Of a stretch of 64,000 nucleotides of DNA, positions 19,855 through 32,539 are shown in pieces. The position numbers were made by a program, and so were the translations under genes. Origin of the DNA: Epiperipatus broadwayi (lineage: Eukaryota > Onychophora > Udeonychophora > Euonychophora > Peripatidae); assembly GCA_028023455.1 (NCBI GenBank), contig JAQFVV010006306.1, positions 1,575,001-1,639,000 of the forward strand, read 5' to 3'. Each line of letters begins with the position of its first letter. Position 1 is the first letter of the stretch. Below the pieces are notes generated by a model. It saw nothing but the letters and a program-made list of their open reading frames with translations, made no database searches and was not told where the DNA came from.

Positions 19855-20300
19855 ATACCATATTGCACATATTATTAAAAACATTTAAAATTTGAGACCA
19901 ATGTATTTACAATTTGACCTGCCAACCCCTCTACAATAAAGGAACAAGGCAACATACTAAAAATATTTTGTCATATTGTGCTGTCAGTCATTTATAATGC
20001 ACATTCAAATTTTCAGTAAGTTCTATTGGCTATAAATATATTAAACCATGATTTTAAAATCAAGATGGCTAAAAATATTTTTAACTTGAGTTTTTTTAAA
20101 AAATATGTCAATCTCTCATACATATTATTAAAAATTTATTAAACTGATATCAGTATATTTAAAATTTGATATGAAAACATTTAAAATTTGATCCACCAAC
20201 CATCTGAATTTATGAGGTTAGGGAACCTACATAAATTATTTTAGTATCATATTGCTTTCCTATTGATTTATAACACATGTACAAAATTTGAACAAATTAT
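19855..20300. repeat. Diverged two-copy direct repeat (~255 bp period)
   Basis: Shared segments such as ATATTATTAAAAA, TTTAAAATTTGA, CCAACC, CATATTG and GGATATAAATATATTAAA (or GGCTATAAATATATTAAA) recur in order at about 19865-20060 and 20120-20330. Decayed copies of an unidentified repeat. Confidence 0.5.
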
Positions 20301-20353
20301 ATTGGATATAAATATATTAAATCTTGATTTCAAAATATTTACCAAACAAACCA

Positions 20354-20487
20354 ATTAACAGTTCTTTTATATACACTTCAATGCAAACTCTGATGAAGAC
20401 TGCTGGACAGTCGAAACTGTAAGGAAAATAAAGAAGTTTTTAAAAAAATTTGCTTGCATTGAAGTGTATATATGAAAGAACTGTTAT
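20354..20487 (+). mobile_element. Family C: hairpin carrying a hammerhead-like core
   Basis: Outer arms TAACAGTTCTTTTATATACA (20354 on) and TGTATATATGAAAGAACTG (up to 20483) are complementary. Inside lies CTGATGA (20390-20396), an A, stem II GACTG-CTGGA-CAGTC (20398-20412, perfect 5 bp), GAAA (20413-20416) and ACTGTAAGG. The core bases and stem II fit a hammerhead; helix III (ACTGT) is not self-complementary and there is one extra A before stem II, so a working ribozyme is doubtful. Confidence 0.5.
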
Positions 20488-20499
20488 AAGCAATATATA

Positions 20500-21190
20500 T
20501 ATATATGAAGATTATCAAACCAATTAACAACAGAGTTTGTAATCAAAATAAAAGCATTTAAAAATGGTAATAAATATGCGATTCTGAGATTAAAAAACAT
20601 TATTAATAAATGTGATTATATATGGTGTTCTAAAATGGAAACTATCTTATACAATTTATTAAATTTATGAACTTAAATATTTTTATTATTTGTTTATTTA
20701 CATTTTATTTTGGTTATTGTATAATTAAAGTAATATATGATACTACAGTATATAATTTGCCTTCACTGGGTTTCCTTTGCAGTTTTAATCTATCTCTTAT
20801 TTTTAGGTCTTATTAGTTGTTGGATTTTTGCTTTTTAATCTCTAATATAAATTGCTAATCATTGTCAGAAAAAAACCAATGTGATTCTTTTTTTTACTGA
20901 TTCAAGAATTCATTTACTAGCATTCATAACACAATTGTTAAAAAATTATGCATCTCATTAACATCACAATTTTGAAATAAATTAACAATTTTTGTGCTTT
21001 ATAGGTATTAAAATTTAGTATAGATTATAGCTATTTCTAAAAACAAACATCAATTTTCTTGCAAATACGATTGGAATTGGGGTCTATTTTTTGATGCAGT
21101 TATTATATCATACTTGGAGAAAAATAAGGTGTGATCAGTTCAACAATATTCACTTGTAGTGTTCATGAATTTTTATTGTATTCTGATTCC
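20500..21190. other. AT-rich spacer, nothing recognised
   Basis: No supported feature apart from a TA microsatellite near 20495. Confidence 0.5.
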
Positions 21191-21194
21191 TAAT

Positions 21195-21712
21195 TATTGC
21201 ATAATAATGCAACTCTCCAGTAGCCACCTTTTACCTTATTAGCTAACTATAAATCTTTGAATCCAAAATGAAAACATAAATTGTAAGAATAGTGATCATG
21301 TGATGTTTAGTGTTTTAATACCAATCCTGCTCAATAGTATTATGGTGACTGTGGTTATTAAAAAAACAAAGACACCAAAAGGTATGGATGCTGAACTGAG
21401 TTCAGATCTATATGATTATACATGCTAATAATCTTGAATTGAAAACATTATAGTGTTTTCAGTTTCATTTCAAAGCTTTATAGTTATCTAATAATGTAAA
21501 ATGTGGCTGCTAGAGTGTTGCATTAAATCCTAAGATCTAGATGTAGTGCTCTCAGATCCAAGGCTCCTCACTGATGAAAGCCACAAGTGAAAAACTAATC
21601 TGGGGATATTGGATGAGTAGGCACTAGATAAGGATTTTATGCACAAACCTTCTTACATCCATTGATTGCTCTCTTTCACTTATTGGTGCTATTGTATGGA
21701 GAGTTTAGCATC
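21195..21712 (+). mobile_element. Family A element A4, near full length
   Basis: A minus-sense tip (~21205-21280) joined to a sense unit from ~21295 to 21712. Includes the TGAACTGAGTTCAGA palindrome, the degenerate TATA-like segment and the ribozyme region (CTCCTCACTGATGAAAGCCA, GAAAAACTAATCTGGGG, ATTGGAT). GAAA spacing has slipped and helix III is broken, so this copy is probably inactive. Confidence 0.78.
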
Positions 21713-22526
21713 GGTGTAATCTATTAGAATTGATACTTTTAGTATGAATGTGTTTTGTGTTATTTTATAATGATTTTTCTGCATAAACAAAGTATTGTAA
21801 AAAAGTTCAACAACAGCAGACCATTTGAGCTTTATAATATCAATCCCATTACTTCTCCCAATAAAAATCCTCCCCTCCACATTCTATCTTTTAATGGATA
21901 TCACTGTAATAATGCTACACAGCAAGAAATAAAACTAAATTGAAATTTAATGTTGGAGCATATGCACTAATAAAATGAGTACAGTTACCATTGTGACAAA
22001 CAAGTTTTAAGACTGTTTTTCAGTGATATATCAATGAATTTCAGGAGTAGAAAGTACTAAATTAGGCTAACACTGTTTAAATCTAACCCTACACAATCTT
22101 TATTCATTGGTTTATCGGTTCTTTCAAAAAATTGTAGTCACCCCCTGTTCTACTAAATATTTTTTCTCTTGATAAATTCATTAAAAAGAGCTATATTGAT
22201 TTTGAATCTTGGCAGCTACTTAACTACCAGTGTGTCATTCATTCAGTTCTTGAAGCATTTGTATGGAGTATGATTACCAGATATATTTAAATTCCTATCC
22301 TTAGTAGTTTCTGATTTTCCCCTCTATCCATGAGACCTTTATTGATGTGCATCTAATAATCATATTTAATTCCATTTCACCTGATAAACGGAGCATTAGA
22401 ATTTCAAATCATTCTAACATATTGAACCTAAGTCAACCTACTTGAATAGAAACCAATTCAATAGCTATATATTTTGATGTCTTTAGCTCTTCATTAAACA
22501 TAAGTACTTTATTCTCCTGGATAATA
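21713..22526. other. Unassigned spacer
   Basis: Slightly less AT-rich than elsewhere but no recognisable domain on either strand. Two overlapping short frames around 21689-21943 are opposite-strand shadows without support. Confidence 0.45.
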
Positions 22527-23490
22527 ATCACATGATCACTATTTCTTAAGCTTTCTCAAGCTATTAAAAAGAGGCAAAAACTCTCCATACATGCCACTTA
22601 GTGCAAGCCAGGATAATCAATGGGTGCAAGAAGGTTTGTGCATAAAATCTCTATCTAGTGCCTGTTCATCCAATATCCCCAGACTAGTTTCTGACTTGTG
22701 GCCTTTATCAGTGAGGAGCCTTGTATCTGAGAGCACTGCACCCAGATCTTAGGATCTAATGCAATCCTCCAGCAAACACCTTTTACCCTTTTAGCTACGA
22801 GTCCAAAATTTAAAACACAATCATATTTCCAATCCAAGCTCATTCAATTATATAGTCATATATGTTTGAACTCAGTTCAGTACTCATACATTTGTGTCCT
22901 TGGTTTTTTTAAAAACCCTAGTCACCATTATCCTATTTGGCAGGAATGATATTAAACCATTAAACATCACATGACCACCATGTCTTATGCTTGCTGAGAG
23001 GATCCACAGACTAGTTTCTAGCTTATGGTTTTCATGAGTGAGGAGCCTTGGATCTGAAAGCACTGCACCTAGATCTTAGGATCTAATGCAATTCTCCAGC
23101 AGCCACCTTTTACTTTTTAACTAACTATAAAGCTTTGACTCCAAAATGAAAACAAAATGTTTTCAAGCTCATTAGTGTGTGTAGTCATATAGATCTGAAC
23201 TCAGTTTAGCATTAATACTTTTTGGTGTCTTCATTTTGTATTCAAAGCTTTATAGTTAGCTAATAAGATAAAAGGTGACTGCTGGAGGGTTGCATTAGAA
23301 TCATAAGATCTAGGGACAGTGCTCTCAGTTCCAAGGCTCCTCACTGATGAAAGCCATAAGCTAGAACTAGTTTGGATATAGGATGAGTAGGCACTAGATA
23401 GGGATGTTTTGCACAAACTTTCTGAATCCATTGATTACTCTGGTTTGCACTGAGTGGCACGACTGTATGAAAAGTTTTGCCTTTCTGAAT
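22527..23490 (-). mobile_element. Family A cluster A5: minus-strand tandem plus inverted copy
   Basis: Minus-strand unit at 22527-22996, followed directly by a second minus unit at ~22997-23231 that begins inside the ribozyme (AGACTAGTTTCTAG), then a plus-strand copy at ~23232-23490 starting at ATTCAAAGCTTTATAG. Ribozyme regions lie near 22660-22725 (core reads CTGATAA), 23007-23045 and 23340-23375 (plus). All show core damage. The tandem plus inversion is the same design as A1. Confidence 0.75.
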
Positions 23491-23821
23491 AAATATGGTG
23501 CTATATAAAAATAAAATATTATCACTGTATTTAGATTCTAAATTATTATATGTTAATTGAAAGTGGTTAAAAATGAGATAAATTCTCTCTCCTGTAATAT
23601 TTGAATTATGTTTGTACAATTTGTACATCGTTTAAAAAGATCACGCATATAAATACACTCAAACCCTGAATAATGCATAAGCAAAGATTGACATAATAGA
23701 TGAACTTGAAGGGCAAATGTGTGTGTGTCTATTATATTAAAGCAGCGCATGCATAAAGTTTGATTTATTTCCGAATATATTAAATTGATAAATGTAAAAA
23801 TATGCATTTATATATATATAT

Positions 23822-24560
23822 ATTATAATGGTCGGGGTGGATCTGAAGATTTCCAGTCTTATCGTATCTGCTGCTACAGGGCGCCACCAGGCATTTGAAC
23901 GTGGAAAATTTATAGAGTAGGCAGATACGCGCTGTTAAAAAAACAACTTTTATTTTATTGACCGTTTTCCCTTGTCACTAGCTCATAGAGCAACAGAGAT
24001 TTAAACATTTTAATAAGTTTTAATAGATTTATATTCTCAAAATATATTAATATTTAAAACAATAAAATAAAAGAAGCCACTGCCAGTAATTAACACACAA
24101 ATAGATTTTATTAACGCACATTTAAAATTGAGGAATAAATTTATTTCTAGATTTTAACATTAATTTTTTTAAATTTAAATTACTATTTTAAATAGACCGC
24201 ACAGATGGACTTTTTAATATTTACTTTAGCATGTTGAGTATAGATAGGCTACATAGATTTCTCACTTTAAAAAAAACTTATCAAAACACTCATTCAATCT
24301 CAGACTAAAAGTTCGTAGCCAAACCAACGCCTGCCTCCAGATATATAGTCACAACCAATGCAATATGAAGATGCTAGCATAAAATCATGCTGACAGGAAT
24401 GTGCATCTGACAGCGTGATATAATTTGATGGACATGATCCCTGACCAGTACAGAAATCATGTATATAAATTAATTAAAGAGTTGTACGTATGGGCGAGAG
24501 TGGTCTTTTTGCTGACTTATAAATCCCTGTCCATAGAGCTAGAAGGATTCAATGGCACAG
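23822..24560. repeat. Left arm of a large diverged inverted repeat
   Basis: Starts TATAATGGTC and contains GGGCGCCACCAGGC, GGAAAATTTATAGAGTAGGC and AAAGAAGCCACTGCCAG. All recur in reverse complement at 32540-33353, at roughly 75-80% identity. Homology can be followed at least to GACAGGAATGTGCATCTGA (24393-24411). The frame at 24552-24737 has no recognisable domain. Either the terminal repeats of a ~9.5-kb element or two opposed copies of one repeat. Confidence 0.6.
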
Positions 24561-24739
24561 GAAATACCTCTGCGACCATTTCAACAATATGACTGCCTCT
24601 TTGGGGTCATGCATTCAGTTGGGCATGTTGCCCTGTATGCTAAACACACTTCACACTACATTGATATAAACACCCATATATCACTCCACAATCATTGTCC
24701 TAACTACGAAACAAATAGCCTGAAATTAACCCCTTAAAA

Positions 24740-26400
24740 TAAACATAAACGAATTTAAACATAGTTATTAATTTTTATCCATGCAGCTATCCACACCCAA
24801 CTTTAATTGGATACATTTTAATTTCCACATAACACACAAAAAAAGAGAAATGGAAATGATTGCTTAAACAAATGCATAAAAAAATTACTAATAATTGATT
24901 TTAGGCCAGATAATTGTTCTTATTTTCAACTATTAATTGCAATTTTAGAAAAGTTCTTATTAGATAGACACAAGAGTTCATACTTTACAAATTGAGCAGA
25001 TTTAGAGTCCATCTTCATGATCACTTTCGTAGATTTTGTCCTTCTTTGAAATGAACCCGCTACTTGCCATGCATTTGGTCAGGAACTGTCATCCAGAGGC
25101 CTCAGCTGGTTGTCCAGAAAATTAAATTTATTGCAGACTTCCACATCGTGAAAATCTGCAATATAGCTAGTTATAACGATATATTCATAGTCAGCTCTAA
25201 GATAACAATTATAATAATCATTTGGCTTTTATATTTTTATTAGCCTCTTATCATCAAATCTTCCGATTCAATGAGCAAGATGTCATTAATCCTCTCGTGT
25301 TTCAGTTACGGTCTGTGCTGTCATTTCGTGCTTGCATTGGTCATTTAATTTCTTGATATTCTCTTATCTGACCATTTAATTATTCGAGTGCCCCAAGGGC
25401 TAGTGTGCTTTAGAACAATCATTTAATTAATAAAACAATCATTTCCATTTTCTAAGATTATAGAAATCAACATTATTCCTATTTTTAAAATATCAATCTT
25501 TATATTTTTACTTTTTTACAAAAAAAAAATACTTTCAAATACTTTTTCTTAAAATAGTTTAAGTTTTCCATCTACGTTAAATATAACTTTCAATTTTCAG
25601 TTTTTAAGTTAAGTTTTTTTTTCTTTTTAATAAATCAATTTTTATTTATGTCTTTTTATTTTAATTTTTAAAATAATGTAACGGCAAATTATATACCGTT
25701 ACAATATATATATATCTTCAATTGTATAGTGACAAATTGGTCTATACATTGATATGGATGACTGGATATTTATATTAGTGCTTCCCAAAATGTAGCTGCA
25801 ATTAGGAAGCATTGAATAAAAATAAGAAAGCAGTGGAAATAAGAGTTAGAAGACAAGAAAAAAATATGAAAAACCGTTTGCACAGGTTTTATCTATTATG
25901 ATAAAAGAGTTAAAGTCATAGTGATTGTTTTCCATATAAGGCATAAAAAATATGTTATAATTAATAAATAGTCAAATTCGCTAACAGGTCATAGTCAGCA
26001 AGTTTTGGCTTTAGAGCGTATATCATGCATTGACGGAAAATCAGGCATATATCGACAGATGTGGTGCAATGACTTGTTTACACTGATGCTTCCAACTAAT
26101 GACATATCGAATCTAATTTAGATTGTTTCTGAATTATGTGACAAGCAATTCATAATAATGAAGATGCAGAAAAGCGTATAAAAAATTGTTAATTTATAAT
26201 CGATATCTTCAACCTTTACAGATCGCATGTAAAACAAGTTGTTTTATTGTTGTTTCAATGAAACAATAATATATATATATATATATTTATACATTTCTTA
26301 TATATCTACTTTACATTTCTATGTCCTCTAGTACTTACTAATAATAAACAAAAAAAAAAAGGTTTGAGCAGCACAATACTATTTGAAATTTAATACACTG
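24740..26400. other. AT-rich sequence, nothing recognised
   Basis: No coding frame, repeat family or RNA motif could be supported here. Confidence 0.5.
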
Positions 26401-26403
26401 TAC

Positions 26404-26815
26404 AGGCTTACACACACCTGCACATACATAATGTAATATATAGGGTTCAAACTCAGACTTTCACACGACCCTCAAATCTCCGAGCCATTTCAAATTACTG
26501 ACCTACCTGATCACACACATGTTGAAAAGGTAAATAATCTCCAATATACATATTTCATGCTAAACCAGCAATCATTAGTTGGTCCAGATTACTATCTCAA
26601 CATATATATACAATCAGTGCTCAGATTTATATTAAGATAGCCAATCATCATACTTTAATGGACAGGATTCAAACTACTCCAATCCACAACTCTTCAACCA
26701 TCCATTTAATTGAAAATCTGATGATGGAATGTTCAAAGCCCACATTAGTGCCAAGGTTATTATCCTACCCATGTCTATGTTTAGTCATTCCGGCCCCTCA
26801 TGTACTGGAGAATGA
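26404..26815 (-). mobile_element. Family T element T4, nearly one full monomer
   Basis: About 410 bp on minus, colinear with the T1 monomer, including the ribozyme (CCAACTAATGATTGCTGG, TTTAGCATGAAATATGTATA, TTGG; one core change, CTAATGA), the AAGATAGCC / CTTTAATGGA region, and the tRNA-like end (GAGTTTGAACCC on minus near 26440). The open frame at 26658-26900 overlaps it by chance. Confidence 0.75.
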
Positions 26816-27136
26816 TCCATTTAAAGTCAATAAATTTGGCCTATTTTTTTACTGCAATATAAATAAAAATATCGGAATAAATCATAAAAAAACTAATTAG
26901 TAAATAAGATCTGCATTAATATGGAAAATTTATTTAAATAAGGACGAACTAAATTAAAACTATTATTTGGTATTTATTTGCACATTGATTTACTTTTTAT
27001 AATAATTATTTTTTGATAAATTTAATTTGCTATTTAACAATTTAATATCAAATACCATCAAAAATGAAAATAATGAATTCCAATATGCTGCTATTTCATA
27101 TAAATTACAATAACAACAAAAATCATATAAGCAGCT

Positions 27137-27305
27137 AATGTAAATATACATTAATCATACATAAAAAGCCTTTTTGGCACAGGTTTAGTGCCCTTTTCAA
27201 ATGTTAATAATCTATTATTACATAATAATAGCTTATTACACTGAAAATGGCACTAAACCATTTGCCAAAAAAGATTTTTATATGTACGGTTAATATATAT
27301 TTGCA
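27137..27305. repeat. Foldback hairpin
   Basis: AATGTAAATATACATTAATC...GGCACAGGTTTAGTGCC is mirrored by GGCACTAAACCATTTGCC...GGTTAATATATATTTGCATT, with ~65-bp arms and a ~40-bp loop. It ends exactly where family A copy A6 starts. Confidence 0.65.
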
Positions 27306-27307
27306 TT

Positions 27308-27885
27308 AAAGCAGGCAAAACTCTCCATACAGTAGCGCCACCCTGTGCCAACCAGAGTAATCAATGGATGCCAGGAGGCTTGTGCATAAAATCCCTATCT
27401 ATTGCCTACTCATCCAATATCCCCAGACTAGTTTCTGGCTTGTGGCCTTTGTCAGTGAGGAGCTTTGGATTTGAGAGCACTGCGCCTAGATCTTAGGATC
27501 TAATGCAACCCTCCAGCAGCCACCTTTTATCTCTACTTAACTACAAAATGATGAGAATAAAATTGAAAACACAATATTTTCAATCTAAGCTCAATAGCTT
27601 ATATAGTCATATGGGTCTGAACCAGTTCAGTACCCATACATTTTGATGTCTTTGGCTCTTTAACAACCATAGCCACCACTATCCTATTAGGCAGGACTGG
27701 TGTTAAACCACTAAACATTGCATGATCACCATTTCTTATGCTAGCACATTGCTGTTATTAAAACAGACAAAACTCTCCATACAGCCTTCTGGCATCCATT
27801 GATTACTCTGGTTGGCACTGAGTGGCACTACTGTACGGAGAGTTTTGCCTGTTTTAATAACAGTAATGTGCTAGCATACTGTTTC
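27308..27885 (-). mobile_element. Family A element A6: full minus unit plus inverted tip
   Basis: GCAAAACTCTCCATACAG occurs near 27315 and again (GACAAAACTCTCC) at 27767, a 452-bp unit length close to the 456 bp of A1. After ~27783 the sequence flips to plus sense (GCCTTCTGGCATCC to CTGTTTTAATAACAG). The ribozyme at 27412-27470 (minus) keeps GAAA, CTAGTC and both helix I segments (ATCCAA, TCCTCA), but the core reads CTGACAA instead of CTGACGA. Confidence 0.8.
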
Positions 27886-27896
27886 ATATGGTTTTT

Positions 27897-28612
27897 TTGT
27901 AAATATATTAAATAACCTCAATATTACCACATATTAAAGATACAATAAAAGACAAATAGCCCCCAAGATACATTTCCTGCTGAACCAGCACCCACCAGTT
28001 GGTCCAGGTCATTATCTCTTGTATATATCTTCATTATAAGAAAAATATTTATCTATATTAAATAATTACATTTTGAATTACAAGTGTTAAATTAACTCAA
28101 CCCACATCTTTGACACCATCCACTTCAGATAAATATAGTAATAATTATTATTAATCATTTACTAAACTAAAGACTGTCTTTAGGATAGATATAAACTTTA
28201 AAACTCAATTAAAGATTAATATATCCGACTTTTTAAAAATTAAACACAAAAACACTTGGAATGCTGATTCAGTATGAAATGCATCTTGGGATTCATTTGT
28301 CTTTTATTGTATCCTTATTTATATAAATTTAAAAGAATATGGGGTAATATTGAGGTTATTTAATATATTTATAAAGATATTACACTTGGGAAAAAGAAAT
28401 GTGAATAACTCTATGTGTTCGTGTGTTTATATTTTAAAAAATCAGATATATTAATCTTTAATTGAGTTTTAAAATGTATACCTGAGCTAGAGACAATCTC
28501 TAGTTTAGTAAATGATTAGTAATAGTCATTTCTATATTTATCTAAAGTGGATGGGGTCAAAGATATGAGTTAAGTTAATTTGACATTTGTAATTCAAAAT
28601 GTAATGATTTTT
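27897..28612. mobile_element. Permuted inverted pair containing family T ribozyme remnants (T5)
   Basis: Four blocks in the order A (27897-28020), B (28060-28255), A' (28260-28375), B' (28400-28612), where A' is the reverse complement of A and B' that of B. A simple palindrome would be A B B' A'. Block A holds a minus-sense T ribozyme remnant (GGACCAACTGGTGGGTGCTG, GGAAATGTATCTTGG) and A' a plus-sense one (CAGTATGAAATGCATCTTGG). The permuted order is expected if the second strand was copied from a circular or tandem template. Confidence 0.65.
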
Positions 28613-28619
28613 TTTGTTG

Positions 28620-29440
28620 TTGTAATACCAAATACATATATATCCAATGCTAAGCAAATCATAAGTCTCATTAATATTTTGGTTTATTAGTTTTTTGCCA
28701 TATTATGCAAACCCATTCTTTATCTTATATCAGGGGGTTTATTCTAATACTACAACTATTACAAAAAATATTTGGTTACAAGAAGCTGAATTACACTTTT
28801 TAAATTTTTTTAACGTCAGGATGACCTAAGAAAAAATATAGTGTGGAATATTTGAATTATAACTTTATTTAATCATCTATAAACAATATATTACCAATAT
28901 GCTTGATTTTCCTAAAAATTTTATCAAATGAAGCTAAAAAGCCTTAAAGTTTACAAGAACATTTGATAAGCAAGATTTTAAAAAAAGGTACAATTTTTTT
29001 CCCCCAACCATTTAAAGAAAATTTTTTGAGGAAGCTGTCATCAACAAAAATTCTTTTCATAAATAAAGAAAATATACGCCTCTTATATTTCATTATTTTC
29101 TCAATTAGGAAAATTGTACATTATTGGTAAATTCTACTTGTTATAAGTGATATAATATTCATTATGCTAGATAAGTTCGTATTACCAAGAACATATCTTT
29201 AAGCAATAATATAGTATAAAGAATTGATGAAATGACTCAAAATATTGAAAACTCATCATGTGACTATTTTTAAAATATCACAGTCTCTATACAGCTTGAT
29301 GGGCCAACTTCAGCAGAAAATCAAGCCTTTAAACTTGCTTAAAATTCAGAAAGAAAGAAAAAAATTGAAAACATTATTTATATATTGGATTATTTCCACC
29401 GTCTAATATTAAGTATAGAATGTCTTTAGAAAAATTTAAC
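28620..29440. other. AT-rich spacer, nothing recognised
   Basis: No supported gene or repeat. Confidence 0.5.
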
Positions 29441-29449
29441 TTTATTTAA

Positions 29450-29900
29450 ATATTCCAAATACATTCAACTGTTTGTAATATCACACAGGTTAGTATATGC
29501 ACAATGTTTTGAGAATATTCTCATCTCTTCAGGTGTTGCTGACCAATTACAGTACTAGCATGGGAATGAAACTTGGATTCTTAGATTCTTGAATATTGAA
29601 TTTTAAGGTAATGTTTAACCAACTGAGCCAGCTTGAGATTTGAATCTGGACCTTTAGATTCTTGAAGTATTGAATTTATAGGTAACTGAGCCATCCTGCC
29701 AAATGGTTCAGTTGGTTAAGAGCATTACCTTAAAATTTAATATTCAAGAATATAAGAATCCATTCCCACACTAATATTATCACTAATCAGGGCAGCAACA
29801 CCTGAAGAAGATAGGAAAATATTACTCAAAACATTGGGTGTGTACTAACCTGTGTGCTATTACTTACAGTTGAATGTATTCAGAATATTTAAATAAAGTT
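29450..29900. mobile_element. Family F: tRNA-like inverted repeat with hammerhead-like ends
   Basis: The arms at ~29450-29605 and ~29730-29900 are complementary (CACACAGGTTAGTATA... / ...TACTAACCTGTGTG). Each contains CACCTGAAGA followed within ~20 bp by CAAAACATTG, resembling a hammerhead core with GAAA decayed to AAAA. Between them lies a tRNA-like A-box region, TGGTTCAGTTGGTTAAGAGC at 29704-29723, and TTTCATTCCCA resembling a B box. Likely a tRNA-derived retroposon in inverted duplicate. Confidence 0.55.
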
Positions 29901-30299
29901 AATTTTTTGGGGATAGTTATGGAAGTAGTCCAATATATAAATACAACTAAAATACAATCAGCACAAACCTTTAGAAAAACACTGAAAAAATTGTTAAAAA
30001 TTTGCAAACTGATATTAAAGAAAAATAGACATTTCATGCATTGGAAGAGTTTTTTAAAAAAAGAAATCCCATTTTTCAGTTATTACTAATCATGTTCCAG
30101 TGATAATAACTATTGCAGATTTTTTTTTTCATACATTTTTAAAAAGGTGGATCCTAATCTGGTTCCCGTACCCTATGTCACTCATCACAAATGTTTAATT
30201 GTAAAAAATCTGAGAAGTACCTAAATAAGTTATTATATGTCATTGAAGCTATCAACAAAATCAGAAGCAATTCATTGAGTCATTCTTTGGATAACTAAA

Positions 30300-31025
30300 C
30301 TGAAAACAATGAAGAATTCAATTGTTTGTTGTCTTGTGGGAAAATTCATTGGTTATAAAAAGCTATCTGGATTTGTCTTAAAAACTCTTTGACTTAGGGC
30401 TAAAGTCCCTAGAAGATAAAGTGATGGTTTACAAATCAAAAAAATGACTTAGCATCTTTTGGAAGATTTATTTAATAAATTTCATTAAATAAATCAAAAT
30501 AAAACTTATTTCTGCCTTAGCGGTAAACTGTCTTCTGTACAGATGGAATTTAGGACCAAATACTTTTTTATTGTCATCATTTGGAGGAGCTTCATTCTGG
30601 ATTCAACCAATGATTTGAGAATATTTTTAAAATAAACACATCTGATTGAGTTCTGGACCCTTTTCAAATACAACCACAGAAGAAACTTTAAAATTATGAG
30701 AATTGATAGAAATAAAGACAAATGAACAAATTAAATTTAAAGATGGCTGCCATCAGTTCTGGCTGTAAAAAGCTGACAGCTACACTTTATCTTGTATTAT
30801 AAGCTACTAGAATACAAAAGATTTTAAGTTTTTATTTTCATTTTCTTCAATGTGAATAATGGACCATCGTATCAGCACAGTAACAAATATATTAACTGAA
30901 AAAAACAATTGCAAATAAATAACCAATGATTTAATAATACTGTTGGAAAAAACAGAACTGAACATTAATAAACCCATATCAGATTTATTCTTTTTGCTAG
31001 AATTATTTTTAATGTTATCCATAAT
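30300..31025 (-). pseudogene. Unassigned broken coding-like stretch
   Basis: On minus, consecutive frames at 31022-30807 and 30721-30506 are separated by stops. The first begins with a charged segment, then hydrophobic runs (LLMFSSVF, SLVIYLQLFF, IFVTVLIRW) suggesting a membrane protein. The second has KSLVESRMKLLQMM and VLNSICTEDSLPLRQK. No family recognised; could be a decayed gene, a transposon gene or chance. Confidence 0.2.
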
Positions 31026-31169
31026 TTTTATTTAATATTACCATTCATTATCTTAATTTTCTGTCTGTAGTGTGGCTGTTACTATGGTTACTTTGATCAA
31101 AATAGTTTTATAATTTCAAGTTTCAAGATGGCTTATTTATAACAATTTTTTTTACTATAATGTAAAATA

Positions 31170-31535
31170 ATAAATTAACAAAATGTTTTTATGTTCACAA
31201 CTGAAAAGGTTTTTATTATTTACTTTTTAGACACAGCTGAGTGCACTTTCATTGTGGACACCAGAATCGTAGCTCTCGTTGATTGGCCTGTCATACTTAT
31301 TGAGAAATAATTATGATAATTATTTAAATTAGGTTTTAAATATTCTACTTATTTAAAACCTGATTAAAATAATTACCATTATTATTCCTCAATAAATATG
31401 GCAGCACATCTAGCCAATCAGTCAAAGCTACAATTCTGGTGTACCCCACTGAAAGCGTGCTCAACTGCGTTTAAAAAGTAAATAATAAAAACCTTTTCAG
31501 TTGCGGACATAAAAACATTTTGCTAATTTATTACA
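31170..31535. repeat. Foldback palindrome with ~180-bp arms
   Basis: Ends read TAATAAATTAACAAAATG and CATTTTGCTAATTTATTA. The arms match through GAAAAGGTTTTTATTATTTA, a GCTGAGTGCACTTTC-type segment and AGGTTTTAAAT, with the centre near 31352. Identity about 85%. No coding capacity; foldback or MITE-like. Confidence 0.75.
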
Positions 31536-31539
31536 AACA

Positions 31540-32530
31540 CTAATGAAAAGGAAATAAAGTTTATAATGTAGATAAAAGTACTGTAATGGCATATATGCTG
31601 TTACATTATTAAAATAAGTAAAATTAAAAATAAAAAGTTCACAAATAAAAACTTCTTTTTTAAGAATTAAAAATTGAAAATTAAAAGTCATCTAAACTTG
31701 TATATGTATAAAATTGCACAGATAGAAAATTATTAAAAGAATTAGTTTTAAGTAAATTAACCCTTTGGCATCTCAAAATTTATAACTAAAGGTCAGATAG
31801 AAGAGAAAAACAATAAGAACAGAATAGCCAATAAAAAAATCCCTCAGAAAATGGACCACAGTGAAAGAACCATCATCATCATGATGTCACGTCCAGTCAA
31901 TCCACAATTTTAATATAAAAAGGAAAAGATTGCAAATAAATTATCTATATGTGTTAAGTCTGGGAGAGTTGAAGGAGAAGAGGTTGAAAAGATGCACATT
32001 CAATCCCTTCAGTTTTTCTAAAAGAAATGTAATATCGTTTTCCTAGATTGCGGACCCCAGGACATCAGGGTCCTGCAATAAAAGCCTGCAAGGAACTATA
32101 CCAGCTGCAGCAAAGGACGTCATGGGAATTAACATTGGATCCAAATTACAAGCAACTAGAAAGTATGGCCTTTCTCTTTTTAATACCATAAGAACTTTAT
32201 GAACTCTAATGAGCTATAAAACTTTCCCAGTATTTAAATAAATAGAAATTCCTATCTGACCAAACTAAATAATTTATTAATAATTATTTTTATTGAATGT
32301 ATTTTTTTTTAAATCATTTCCATTAATTTATTTTTTCTGTTCTTTTAAATGTTTATTATGATTTTTTTCTGTTAAGCTAAACTTTTAATAAATGTTAAAT
32401 TTAAGTCAGGAGTGAATAGCTGCATAGATTCGTAAAGTTATATTAGTTTAAGGGAGGGTAAATCTTAGATTAATTGTTTCGCAGTTAAATTGGGTCAATA
32501 GATTGGATGTATTGGTGTAATTAGTAAATG
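31540..32530. other. AT-rich spacer, nothing recognised
   Basis: No defensible gene or RNA feature. The frame at 31497-31691 overlaps the foldback and has no domain. Confidence 0.45.
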
Positions 32531-32539
32531 AAACATGAA

